This document shows, one piece after another, positions 23,806 through 32,327 of a stretch of DNA of 64,000 bases (positions within the stretch are counted from its first letter, which is position 1; every line of letters starts with the position of its first letter). This DNA comes from Runella rosea (GTDB lineage Bacteria > Bacteroidota > Bacteroidia > Cytophagales > Spirosomataceae): positions 5,759,501 to 5,823,500 of the forward strand of contig NZ_CP030850.1 in the NCBI RefSeq assembly GCF_003325355.1, given 5' to 3'. The notes beneath the pieces are model-generated. The model was given only the letters and a program-made list of their open reading frames with translations, had not been told where the DNA came from and did not search any database. A program made the translations under genes and the position numbers.

Positions 23806-26616
23806 ATGCACTTCAAACACTTACTAAAACCATTTATTGCTTCCTGTCTTACCTTTTCAATGGCTGTCGTGCAAGCGCAGCAGATTGACGAAACCTACAA
23901 CCAAAAAATCAGGGAGTATACCACCGATACGCGTTTTTTGCCTTCTTCGGTCCTAAATTTGATCGATGACCCCAAGGTGCCTTCGCCGCGTAAACATTTT
24001 GGACAAATCATCGGCTCACCGGGGGTATTGCACCATACGGCCGAGATCTACGGCTATTTTCAAAAACTGGCCCAAACGTCGCCTTTTATTACGGTTCAGC
24101 AACAGGGAATCAGCGAAGAAGGACGCCCCATTCAGTTGATTGCCATCGGTAATCAGGATGCCATGAAGCGGGTGGCCCATTACCAAAAGCAACTGGCGTT
24201 GTTGGCGGACCCCCGCAAGGTAACCCCGCAGGAAATGGAAAAAATGCTGGGTGATACCAAGCCCGTTTACTACCTCAACGGGGGGCTTCACTCGCCCGAA
24301 ATGGGTTCTCCCGAAATGCTCATGGAGCTGGCTTATCGCCTGATTACGGGACAAACAGAAGACATTAAAACGATTCGCGATAATATCATTGTCATCATCA
24401 ATCCCGTGTCGGAACCCGACGGCTGGGATAAGCAGGTAGACTGGTATAATCGCTACACCAAAAACCGCAAAGACTACGATGATGGCTTTCCGCGGGTGCC
24501 GTATTGGGGAAAATACACCTACCACGACAACAACCGCGATGGCTTGCAAATGTCGCAGGCTTTGACCAAGGCCATGTACAAAATTTACTACGATTGGCAC
24601 CCCACGGTTATGCTCGACTTGCATGAATCGGTGCCGTTGTTGTATATATCTACCGGAACAGGCCCTTATAATGAAGCCGTTGACCCAATTACAATTGGAG
24701 AATGGCAAACCATGGCCAACCACGAAATGACGGCCTTGGCATCGCAGGGATTGCCAGGGGTGTTTACGTGGGCGTTTTATGACGGTTGGAATCCTGGCTA
24801 TGCGTTCTTTATCGCCAACAATCATAATTCGGTCGGTCGTTTTTATGAGACCTTCGGCAACGCGGGCGCAACTACTTATGTGCGTGATTTGGGCAATCAA
24901 AAATATTCGGGCGACCCCGTCACGAGCAAAGAGTGGTATCGCCCCAATCCAGCCACGGAAAAAGTAAACTGGTCATACCGCAACAACATCAACTACATGC
25001 AGGCGGGTGTGTTGGCTGGTTTGACGTATGCCGCCAATAACCGTCGTTTGTTGTTGACCAATTTTTACCAAAAAGGCGTCAATGCCATCAAAAAAGGCAA
25101 AGAAGAAACACCCCGCGCATTTGTCATTCCCAAGAAACAACAAGACCCAGTAATGGCGGCGTATTTGGTGAATCAACTACGGGGCCAGGGCATTGAAGTG
25201 CATAAATCAACTTCAGACGATTACGTGGTTTTATTGGAGCAGCCTTATCGCAACTTGGCCGTATCATTGTTGACCAAACAAAATTATCCGAAAGATACCA
25301 AACAACCATCTTATGATGATATTGCGTGGACGTTAGGGTACTTAAATGGCGTAGATGTAAAAGCACTTGACAACGTTAGCTACGCCGCGAGCGACCTTAA
25401 ATTACTGACTGAAGAGGTGAAATATACGGGCAAAGTAGACGGTGAGGGAACAAATTATGTCATCAATTACAAAGCCCAAAATACGGTATTGTCGGCATTG
25501 TACTGGTTGAAAAATCAGAATAAAACCAGCAAAGTAACGGTTTTGGAGGCTAAAACGACTTTGGGTGGCGTAAAAGATACGCTGTCGGCAGGTTCGGTGG
25601 TGTTACAGGGAATTACGTCTGACCAAGCTAAAAGTATTACATCGCAGTTTGGACTTGATTTGGCGGCTACTACTGCCACACCTACCGTCAAACAGCACGA
25701 AGTGACGTTGCCAAGAGCGGCCATTTACCACAGTTGGTTCAATACACAGGATGAAGGATGGGTGCGGTTTACGTTTGACCAACGCGGTATTCCGTACACA
25801 TCCATCGAAAAGGATGACCTGAAAGCGGGTGATTTACGCAAAAAATACGACGTCATTGTCATTCCTAAAATGCGGGGTACAGGTAGTGATTTTATTCACG
25901 AAATCGACAAAAAATTTGGCCCACTTCCCTATACCAAAACGCCCGAATTTCCATCGCACGGCTTTCCTGATGCTACAGCCGACATGACCGGCGGGCCCGG
26001 GTTTGATGGTATCAACCAATTGAAAATGTTTGTAGAAGCTGGTGGTATATTAGTGACCTTGGACAACTCTTCAACGATGATTGCGGAAACGGGCATTACC
26101 CGTGATCTGGACAAAGTAGAGACCCCCGGGCTTTATCATCCGGGCTCGATTGTGAATGTCAAAATACGTAAATCAGATAGCCCGATCGTGTACGGCTTTC
26201 CAGAAGTGTTCCCGATCTTTAAAGGTATTTCGCCGTTGTTGCAAACCAAAAAGTACAACCGCGACATGATGGTGCTGCAATACGGTACCAAGCCATTGAA
26301 GGAAGAAGAAGAATACACTGGTCCGATCATGGGCTTGCCAGATAAAAAAGCGACGAAAGAAACTGCCGCCGCTAAACCTAAAAGGGAAGAGCCGTATGTG
26401 CTTTCGGGAATGGTACGGAATGAGCAGACCATCGTCGGACACGGCGGTATCTTTAACGTTCCCGTTGGCGCTGGAAGATTGGTGGCGTTTACGTTCAATC
26501 CATTGCACCGTTACATCAATCACCACGATGCCCCGATGGTTTGGAACGTGCTCATCAATTGGAATCAGTTAGGGATAGGAACTCCTATGTCTGCTGGAAC
26601 CGAAGGTAACAAATAA
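23806..26616 (+). CDS. M14 family zinc metallopeptidase, copy 1
   Basis: A 936-residue exported carboxypeptidase-like enzyme. After a signal peptide (about 25 residues, ending VQAQ) comes the M14 domain with zinc ligands H162 and E165 (HSPEMGSPE), R244 in DNNRDGLQ, the third ligand H273 (LDLHES) and the catalytic Glu E348 (GRFYETFGNAG). The C-terminal half (from about residue 450) is a family extension including a glutamine-amidotransferase-like fold (VIVIPKMRGTG, GGILVTLDNSS) and a closing GHGGIFNVPVGAGRLVAFTF segment. It is the first of a tandem pair; the second starts 92 bp on, after a terminator. The substrate is likely peptide or cell-wall peptide; not readable from sequence. Confidence 0.9.
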   Translation: MHFKHLLKPFIASCLTFSMAVVQAQQIDETYNQKIREYTTDTRFLPSSVLNLIDDPKVPSPRKHFGQIIGSPGVLHHTAEIYGYFQKLAQTSPFITVQQQGISEEGRPIQLIAIGNQDAMKRVAHYQKQLALLADPRKVTPQEMEKMLGDTKPVYYLNGGLHSPEMGSPEMLMELAYRLITGQTEDIKTIRDNIIVIINPVSEPDGWDKQVDWYNRYTKNRKDYDDGFPRVPYWGKYTYHDNNRDGLQMSQALTKAMYKIYYDWHPTVMLDLHESVPLLYISTGTGPYNEAVDPITIGEWQTMANHEMTALASQGLPGVFTWAFYDGWNPGYAFFIANNHNSVGRFYETFGNAGATTYVRDLGNQKYSGDPVTSKEWYRPNPATEKVNWSYRNNINYMQAGVLAGLTYAANNRRLLLTNFYQKGVNAIKKGKEETPRAFVIPKKQQDPVMAAYLVNQLRGQGIEVHKSTSDDYVVLLEQPYRNLAVSLLTKQNYPKDTKQPSYDDIAWTLGYLNGVDVKALDNVSYAASDLKLLTEEVKYTGKVDGEGTNYVINYKAQNTVLSALYWLKNQNKTSKVTVLEAKTTLGGVKDTLSAGSVVLQGITSDQAKSITSQFGLDLAATTATPTVKQHEVTLPRAAIYHSWFNTQDEGWVRFTFDQRGIPYTSIEKDDLKAGDLRKKYDVIVIPKMRGTGSDFIHEIDKKFGPLPYTKTPEFPSHGFPDATADMTGGPGFDGINQLKMFVEAGGILVTLDNSSTMIAETGITRDLDKVETPGLYHPGSIVNVKIRKSDSPIVYGFPEVFPIFKGISPLLQTKKYNRDMMVLQYGTKPLKEEEEYTGPIMGLPDKKATKETAAAKPKREEPYVLSGMVRNEQTIVGHGGIFNVPVGAGRLVAFTFNPLHRYINHHDAPMVWNVLINWNQLGIGTPMSAGTEGNK

Positions 26617-26630
26617 AATATAATGGATTG

Positions 26631-26673
26631 AACAATCACGCAAAGGTATACTGAGCCTTTGCGTGATTGTTTT
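26631..26673 (+). terminator. terminator between the tandem M14 genes
   Basis: A perfect 16-bp stem (26631-26646 with 26656-26671) around a nine-base loop, followed by TT and an AT-rich stretch. It lies between the two peptidase genes, so these have separate transcripts or the second is reduced by attenuation. Confidence 0.82.
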
Positions 26674-26707
26674 AATTCCCTAATTAGCTTTTCTTAATCC
26701 TTACTCT

Positions 26708-29491
26708 ATGAAGCCTTTTTATATTTACGCATGTCTTCTTCTGGGGACTTGCCTTTTCATCTCGACTGTCTCGGCACAGCAGATTGATGAAACCTACAAC
26801 CAAAAAATCAAGGAATTTACCACCGACCCGCGCTTTTTGCCTTCGTCGGTGTTGGATTTGGTCACCGATCCTAAGATTCCGTCCCCACTAAAACAGTTTG
26901 GACAAATCATCGGCGCGCCAGGGATATTGCACCGTACGTCTGAGATTTACGGGTATTTTCAAAAATTAGCCCAAACGTCGCCCAACATTGTAACGGAGCA
27001 AATCGGGACGACCGAAGAAAATCGCCCCATCCAAATGGCCGTTATCGCCAATGCCGCCACCATCAAGCGGCTCGACCACTACAAAAAACAGTTGGCACTG
27101 CTTGCCGACCCGCGCAAAGTAAACCCCGCCGACGTGCAAAAAATTGTGGGCGATAGCAAAGTGGTGTATTTTCTCAACGGCGGAATGCACGCTTCCGAAA
27201 CAGGCTCCCCCGAAATGCTCATGGAATTGGCCTATCGACTCGTAACAAGCCAAGCCGAAGAAATCAAGGCCATTCGAGACAACATCATCGTGATCATCAA
27301 CCCCGTCTCTGAGCCCGACGGTTGGGATAAAATGGTGGATTGGTACAACCGTTACACCAAAAAACGCACCAATTTTGAAGACGGAATGCCCGCTTCACCA
27401 CCGTATTGGGGCAAATATGTTTTTCACGACAACAACCGCGACGGGCTGCAAGTGTCGCAAGCCATCACAAAGAGTATTTTCAAGGCGTATTTTGACTGGC
27501 ACCCTACCGTGATGCTCGACCTGCACGAGTCGGTGCCGTTGTTGTACATTTCTACGGGAACGGGGCCGTACAGCGAAGCTGTGGACCCTGTGGCCATCGG
27601 CGAATGGCAGATCATGGCCGACCACGACATGACGACGTTGGCAGGGCAGGGTTTGCCGGGCGTGTTCAATTGGGCGTTTTATGACGGTTGGTATCCCGGC
27701 TACGGGATTTGGGTTGCCAACAATCATAACTCTGTCGGGCGCTTTTACGAAACCTACGGCAACGCAGGCGCCAATACCTTCATGCGTGACTTGGCTAATG
27801 CCAAATTTGCGGGCGATAACGTCACGAGTCGTGAATGGTACCGTCCGTATCCCGCCACTGAAAAAGTGTATTGGTCGTTCCGAAACAATATTAACTACAT
27901 GCAGGCGGGGGTGTTGGCATCGCTGGGCTATGCGGCAACCAACGGAAAGTTGTTGTTGAAGAATTTTTATACAAAGAGTCTCAATAATCTCAACAAAGCC
28001 GCCAAAGAAACGCCCAAAGCATTTGTGATTGGCAAAGACCAACGTGACCCAGCGGCAGCCGCTTACTTAGTCAATCAGCTACGGGCGCAAGGAATTGAAG
28101 TACATCGTGCTGAGTCGGGCAAAAATCAGGGAGATTATGTGGTGGTGTTAAACCAGCCATATCGCAATTTGGCGGTGTCGTTGTTGACCAAACAAAACTA
28201 TCCAAAAGAAGCCAAATTTCCTCCGTACGACGCCATTGCGTGGACCTTGCAGTACCTCAATGGTGTGACCGTAACGCAGCAGGATACGCTCAAATACGAC
28301 CTTGCCGACCTCAAAATGCTCACTACCGATGCCAAATTTGAGGGTAAAATCGAGGGCGAGGGTAGTCATTATGTACTCAACTACAAAGCACAAAATACGG
28401 TATTATCGGCGGCATATTGGGTGAAATCCCAAAATGCAAGTGCCAAAACCATCGTCTTGGATGCCAAAACCACCCTTGAAGGTCGCAAAGATACGTTGGC
28501 GCAGGGGGCAGTGGTGTTTACGGGAATCTCGACCGACCAAGCCAAACAGGCAGCGGCCAAATTTGGCTTTGATTTGATACCGACCAAAACCCTCCCTACC
28601 GTAAAACAGCACGAAGTGAGTCTGCCGCGCGTGGCGATTTACCACACATGGTACCAAACGCAGGACGAGGGTTGGTCGCGCTATACCTTTGAGCAACGGG
28701 GCATTCCTTATACATCCATTCACAAAGACCACCTCAAAAAAGGCAACCTACGGGCGCAATATGACGTGATTTTGGTGCCGCGCGTGGGCGGTACGGGCGC
28801 TAACTTCCTCCACGAAGTCGATACCAAGTTTGGCCCGATGCCTTATACGCAAACCACCGAATTCCCTTCGCACGGTACGCCAAGCAGCACCGACGACATG
28901 ACGGGAGGCCCAGGGTTTGAGGGCGTGGCGGAGTTGAAAAAATTTGTAGACGCGGGTGGGGTATTGATTACGCTGGATAACTCATCAAGTATCATGTCCG
29001 ACCTCGGCATTGTGCGTGAGTTGAAACGCTACGAATCGCCCACGTTGTTCCATCCGGGTTCCATCGTGCAGGTGAAAGCCCGCAACCGCAACCACCCGAT
29101 TATGTACGGTTATCCCGAAGTTTTCCACGTGTTCAAAGGCCAAGGGGCACTGCTCCAAACCGAAAAACGCGACCGCGATATGATGCTGATGCAGTATGGC
29201 ACCAAACCGCTCAAAGAAGAAGAGGAATACAAGGGACTTGTGATGGGGATGCCTGATAAAAAAGAGATAAAAGACCCCAAACCCGCAACGCCCAAACCCG
29301 AGCCACCGTACGTACTATCGGGCATGGTGCGCAACGAGCAGACCATCATTGGTCATGGCGGTATTTTCAACGTGCCCGTGGGCAAAGGACAAGTAGTAGC
29401 CTTCACGTTTGACCCGCTTCACCGCTACCTCAATCACCACGACGCGCCCATGCTTTGGAATGCGATTTTGAATTGGAACGCATTGCGGTAG
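26708..29491 (+). CDS. M14 family zinc metallopeptidase, copy 2
   Basis: A 927-residue exported paralogue of the preceding gene, colinear over its whole length (QQIDETYNQKI start after the signal, FLPSSVLDLVTDPK, and the same C-terminal segments). The active site is complete: H161 and E164 (HASETGSPE, where copy 1 has HSPE), the Arg in DNNRDGLQ, H273 in LDLHES and E348 in GRFYETYGNAG. The zinc-loop change from SP to AS and the faster-changing middle region suggest the copies have different substrates. The pair is a tandem duplication that probably arose here, as the genes abut and a third, more distant homologue lies 2.8 kb away. Confidence 0.9.
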   Translation: MKPFYIYACLLLGTCLFISTVSAQQIDETYNQKIKEFTTDPRFLPSSVLDLVTDPKIPSPLKQFGQIIGAPGILHRTSEIYGYFQKLAQTSPNIVTEQIGTTEENRPIQMAVIANAATIKRLDHYKKQLALLADPRKVNPADVQKIVGDSKVVYFLNGGMHASETGSPEMLMELAYRLVTSQAEEIKAIRDNIIVIINPVSEPDGWDKMVDWYNRYTKKRTNFEDGMPASPPYWGKYVFHDNNRDGLQVSQAITKSIFKAYFDWHPTVMLDLHESVPLLYISTGTGPYSEAVDPVAIGEWQIMADHDMTTLAGQGLPGVFNWAFYDGWYPGYGIWVANNHNSVGRFYETYGNAGANTFMRDLANAKFAGDNVTSREWYRPYPATEKVYWSFRNNINYMQAGVLASLGYAATNGKLLLKNFYTKSLNNLNKAAKETPKAFVIGKDQRDPAAAAYLVNQLRAQGIEVHRAESGKNQGDYVVVLNQPYRNLAVSLLTKQNYPKEAKFPPYDAIAWTLQYLNGVTVTQQDTLKYDLADLKMLTTDAKFEGKIEGEGSHYVLNYKAQNTVLSAAYWVKSQNASAKTIVLDAKTTLEGRKDTLAQGAVVFTGISTDQAKQAAAKFGFDLIPTKTLPTVKQHEVSLPRVAIYHTWYQTQDEGWSRYTFEQRGIPYTSIHKDHLKKGNLRAQYDVILVPRVGGTGANFLHEVDTKFGPMPYTQTTEFPSHGTPSSTDDMTGGPGFEGVAELKKFVDAGGVLITLDNSSSIMSDLGIVRELKRYESPTLFHPGSIVQVKARNRNHPIMYGYPEVFHVFKGQGALLQTEKRDRDMMLMQYGTKPLKEEEEYKGLVMGMPDKKEIKDPKPATPKPEPPYVLSGMVRNEQTIIGHGGIFNVPVGKGQVVAFTFDPLHRYLNHHDAPMLWNAILNWNALR

Positions 29492-29501
29492 AATTTGTCC
29501 C

Positions 29502-29535
29502 CCTTCCGAAAGATGTTTAACTTTCGGGAGGATTT
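29502..29535 (+). terminator. probable terminator after M14 copy 2
   Basis: An 11-bp stem (29502-29512 with 29521-29531, one G-T pair), eight-base loop and a short ATTTT tail, 11 bases after the stop. Confidence 0.68.
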
Positions 29536-29546
29536 TCAAATAAGAG

Positions 29547-29774
29547 ATGATGAAGAGTTTAGATAGAATTACCTTTAATCCTGAGCAATGTGGCGGTAAG
29601 CCTTGTGTGCGAGGTATGCGTATACGTGTGACAGACGTATTGGCTTTGTTGGCAAACCACCTTACGTTTGAGCAGATTTTAGAAGAAATGCCTGACTTAG
29701 AAGAGGAAGATATACAGGCTTGCGTTGAGTATGCCATCAAGAAAATAGATTACCCCGTACTCCGAGCGGCATGA
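29547..29774 (+). CDS. DUF433 domain protein (antitoxin-like)
   Basis: A 75-residue protein. RITFNPEQCGGKPCVRGMRIRVTDVL, then LTFEQILEEMPDLEEEDIQACVEYA, are the full DUF433 signature, a small winged-helix-like fold usually found as the antitoxin of a DUF5615 toxin. Its stop overlaps an ATG in the ATGA manner typical of such pairs, but the downstream frame closes after 20 codons, so the usual partner is missing. It may therefore be an orphan that persists or a decaying pair. It sits at the left edge of an AT-rich accessory island. Confidence 0.88.
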   Translation: MMKSLDRITFNPEQCGGKPCVRGMRIRVTDVLALLANHLTFEQILEEMPDLEEEDIQACVEYAIKKIDYPVLRAA

Positions 29775-29833
29775 AAATTATTCTAACTATCAACTTTCTG
29801 CGAATAAACGATTTAGCGGAGACTGGTAATTGA
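29771..29833 (+). pseudogene. possible remnant of a DUF5615-like toxin partner
   Basis: A 20-codon frame begins in ATGA overlap with the DUF433 gene: MKIILTINF at the start and ETGN at its end. DUF5615 toxins commonly start MKxLLDAN and carry a TGN motif near their C-terminus, so an internal deletion of the toxin would give this product. The likeness is short and could be chance. After the stop, the same frame stays open for about 38 further codons without family features. Confidence 0.3.
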
Positions 29834-30033
29834 AGCGCAGGAAAGGTAGTGCTTTTATATTTGCCCCGTTTTATAGCTATTTATGCAATACGGGATAAAG
29901 AAGAGATATATTTACCTCACTTATATTTTACACAATTTCTACTTTTTTAAATTTGACAAAGTAGAAATGCTGGGGATTCATTGTGGGTAAATAAAAGTTA
30001 TGTTCAAATAAAAGAAAGTTAAAGAAGATAAAA

Positions 30034-30924
30034 ATGAGTGAAAAACATGTTAAACAACATATAGTTCCAGAAACATATTTAAAACATTTTTCTCTTAATG
30101 AAGATGGAAAAAGAATCTTTGTGATAGATGTTTACGATAAATACAGGAAAGAGATTCAAGTTAAAAATTCAGGAGATAAAATATTTTGGGAAAAGAAGTT
30201 TTATAATTCTATGCAATTTAAAACACCAACTGCTTTGGAAGAGTTTTTTGGGCACTCAATAGAATCCTTTTATAATGAATTAATTTCAATAATTAAGAAA
30301 GATCAAGAGATTGTTGACTGGGAAGTTAAAGAAAAATTGATTTTATGGATTTTTACTTCAATACAAAGATCTCCACAAAAAAGATTTATCCTTCGAAAAA
30401 AATTAGACTTTGAGTTATTAGTGAAAAAAGCATATCAAGATATAGATTACCTAAATGTCGAGAATATTAATCTTGATAAAGTTGCTAAAGAACAACACAT
30501 TAGGCAATTTTCTAATGAAAAAACTTTGAATTTAAATTTTGAAGAATTTGAAAATTTTGTAATGTTACGAAGATGGGAAATAATGAAATGCCCAAAAGAC
30601 TACTACTGGATTACAAAGGATAATCCAGGGTTCCTAATAATATATAATGGTAAAAATGTAATGCTGGAGCCTTCATGGAATTATTCGATATCAGATGCTT
30701 TATTTTACCCATTGTCTAAAGATTACGGACTCTATATTTTCCCATTCAGTAATGAAGATAGCCCCGAATTAAACTTAACGAACACACCAATCACTAGAAA
30801 TGACAGTACAATTGAAGAGAATAGATTATTCAATAGATTTTCTTATACTTCCATGCACAGATTATTAATTTCGCCAAATAAAGACACTTTTATAGGATTG
30901 GCTGAAAACGTATTAGGAAATTGA
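30034..30924 (+). CDS. DUF4238 domain protein
   Basis: A 296-residue protein with the DUF4238 pattern: KHVKQHIVPETYLKHFSLN at the N-terminus, then GDKIFWEKKFYNS, KEKLILWIFTSIQRSPQKR, EIMKCPKDYYWITKDNPGFL, FYPLSKDYGLYIFP and a C-terminal segment. Members occur as scattered cargo genes, sometimes in defence islands, but no activity is established. The gene is strongly AT-rich (Lys, Asn, Ile codons) compared with the neighbouring peptidases, which suggests recent transfer. It has no close partner gene; the downstream 300 bp holds a degenerate copy of the local repeat. Function unknown. Confidence 0.8.
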   Translation: MSEKHVKQHIVPETYLKHFSLNEDGKRIFVIDVYDKYRKEIQVKNSGDKIFWEKKFYNSMQFKTPTALEEFFGHSIESFYNELISIIKKDQEIVDWEVKEKLILWIFTSIQRSPQKRFILRKKLDFELLVKKAYQDIDYLNVENINLDKVAKEQHIRQFSNEKTLNLNFEEFENFVMLRRWEIMKCPKDYYWITKDNPGFLIIYNGKNVMLEPSWNYSISDALFYPLSKDYGLYIFPFSNEDSPELNLTNTPITRNDSTIEENRLFNRFSYTSMHRLLISPNKDTFIGLAENVLGN

Positions 30925-30985
30925 AAAGGTTTGTTAGTTGTTCTTATTTGTATTGCTAAATTCCAGAGATATAACAATTTGTGCA

Positions 30986-31032
30986 TTGTGCCTTAATCTT
31001 TTAACGGGAGAATAAGTACGCAAGATAAATAA
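30986..31032. repeat. degenerate copy of a hairpin repeat (copy 1)
   Basis: Shares with the two copies near 32 kb the order: hairpin (arms 30993-30999 and 31009-31015, closed outside by GTGC and GTAC), then ACGCAAGATAAA. The stem bases differ from the other copies but still pair. It lies 60 bp after the DUF4238 gene. Confidence 0.6.
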
Positions 31033-31224
31033 TCAGATTTTAATATTATAAATGTTTATTTCTATATGTGTATGATAAAGTAAAAACACATAAAATAGGT
31101 TGAGTTGAATAAAAGTTTTTGACTATTAATTATATATATGAAATAAATAAAATTTTTGGAAAGAATAGGTGTATCTATTTGTTATTTTTCGATTTTAATA
31201 TAAATTTGAAATACTTATTATAAT

Positions 31225-31902
31225 ATGAATTGTATGAAATACTTAGTTAATAATATGTTATTTAAAACGGATAAAGAATTACAGGGATTTGCTAAGAATA
31301 TTCTTTATAATAGTGGTGTGAACAGCGTTCTCGAAGGAGAGGATTTAAAATTTATGATAGAATATTTTGAAAAACTTCACCATGAATGGATTGATAAAAA
31401 AGGAGTTGGTTTGTTGAGAATTAGGCGAGTAATGGACAAAGTTTATGGGAAGTATCGAGCATTTCAAATTGAACGAGTTGATAATTCTATTACAGATATT
31501 TCTTACATAATTGCAAACATCAAAACCCCCCGTGTTGGGAAAGACTTTAAACAAGCATTGCGCTGGATAATTGAACCGCAAATTTTGGATTTTAAGAAAA
31601 GCGTTTTTGCACACTCAAATATTGTAAAATGTCCTATTTCTGATGAGATTTTAAGATTTGAAGAGTGCCATGCAGACCATTCTAATCCAACCTTTGATGA
31701 AATTATTATGGATTTTATAAAAATCAACAAATTAACCGATTTGTCACAAATTGTATCCATTAGCAGAGATAATCAAACGAAAGCAGAGTTAAGTGATGCA
31801 AAAATAGCAAACCAGTTTTACGAATACCATAAGTCTGTTGCTGTTCTTCGTTGCGTATCTCCAAATGCAAATTTGACACGCAAAAAGCGGTCTAACTTAT
31901 AA
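31225..31902 (+). CDS. DUF3223 (DCL-like) domain protein
   Basis: A 225-residue AT-rich protein. The N-terminal half (FKTDKELQGFAKNILYNSG ... FMIEYFEKLHHEWIDKKGVG) has the DUF3223 pattern, a small domain related to plant DCL proteins. The C-terminal half carries CPISDEILRFEECHADHSNPTF, a Cys/His-containing motif resembling an HNH-like zinc finger (CxxS..., HADH), which is often attached to DUF3223 in bacteria. DNA or RNA binding or cleavage is possible but inferred. The ATG at 31225 is used; one three codons on is also possible. Two repeat copies lie right after the stop, so the gene may be cargo of the island. Confidence 0.75.
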   Translation: MNCMKYLVNNMLFKTDKELQGFAKNILYNSGVNSVLEGEDLKFMIEYFEKLHHEWIDKKGVGLLRIRRVMDKVYGKYRAFQIERVDNSITDISYIIANIKTPRVGKDFKQALRWIIEPQILDFKKSVFAHSNIVKCPISDEILRFEECHADHSNPTFDEIIMDFIKINKLTDLSQIVSISRDNQTKAELSDAKIANQFYEYHKSVAVLRCVSPNANLTRKKRSNL

Positions 31903-31911
31903 AAAGTCACC

Positions 31912-31987
31912 CCGTTGTACCGCAGTCTTCCAACAGGAGAATGCGTACTCAAGATAAACAAAGTGTTTGTAACACGGCAAGTGCTAA
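31912..31987. repeat. hairpin repeat, copy 2
   Basis: First of two tandem 76-bp units (period 84 bp). The hairpin has arms GCAGTCT (31922-31928) and AGAATGC (31938-31944), extended outside by GTAC pairing with GTAC (31917-31920, 31945-31948) across a one-base bulge. It is followed by GATAAACAAAGTGTTTGTAAC. Confidence 0.85.
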
Positions 31988-31995
31988 ACGACACT

Positions 31996-32071
31996 CCGTT
32001 GTGCGGCAGTCTTCCAACGGGAGACTGCGCACGCAGGATAAACAAAGTGTTTGTAACATAGTAAGTGCCAA
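31996..32071. repeat. hairpin repeat, copy 3
   Basis: Second tandem unit. Its arms are GCAGTCT (32006-32012) and AGACTGC (32022-32028), extended by GTGC with GCAC (32001-32004, 32029-32032) across the same bulge. The downstream GATAAACAAAGTGTTTGTAAC is identical to copy 2. Confidence 0.85.
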
Positions 32072-32327
32072 GTAACCTTGATTATACTGAAATAGATGAG
32101 AAATCAACCCTTCCTGTTTTAGATCATAATTTTGCATTTGCAAACTAGGCAAGCAAAAAATGGCCACCCTTACCAAAACTCCCCAATTTTATCGCAAAAT
32201 AACCGCTTTTTATCATCAAAACCCCTCCAAACGCCCCCAGAAGTATTCAATTTCCCCCATTTTCTTTTTACTTTGTGCAGTAAATTAGATAATACGTCAA
32301 CCACTGTAACAACAAACTGAAACCTGA

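Noticed and set aside
24016-24900. 294-codon frame antisense to M14 copy 1 (and 27395-28042, 33189-33950 in the other copies)
   Set aside because: The sense frame holds the full active site; the antisense products are His/Val-rich shadows.
31906-32075. Possible CRISPR array
   Set aside because: Only two 76-bp units with an 8-bp gap, no spacers and no cas genes.
31818-32176. Minus-strand frames with SPVGRLPHNG-type peptides
   Set aside because: They are translations of the hairpin repeats; their recurrence comes from the repeat, not from a protein.
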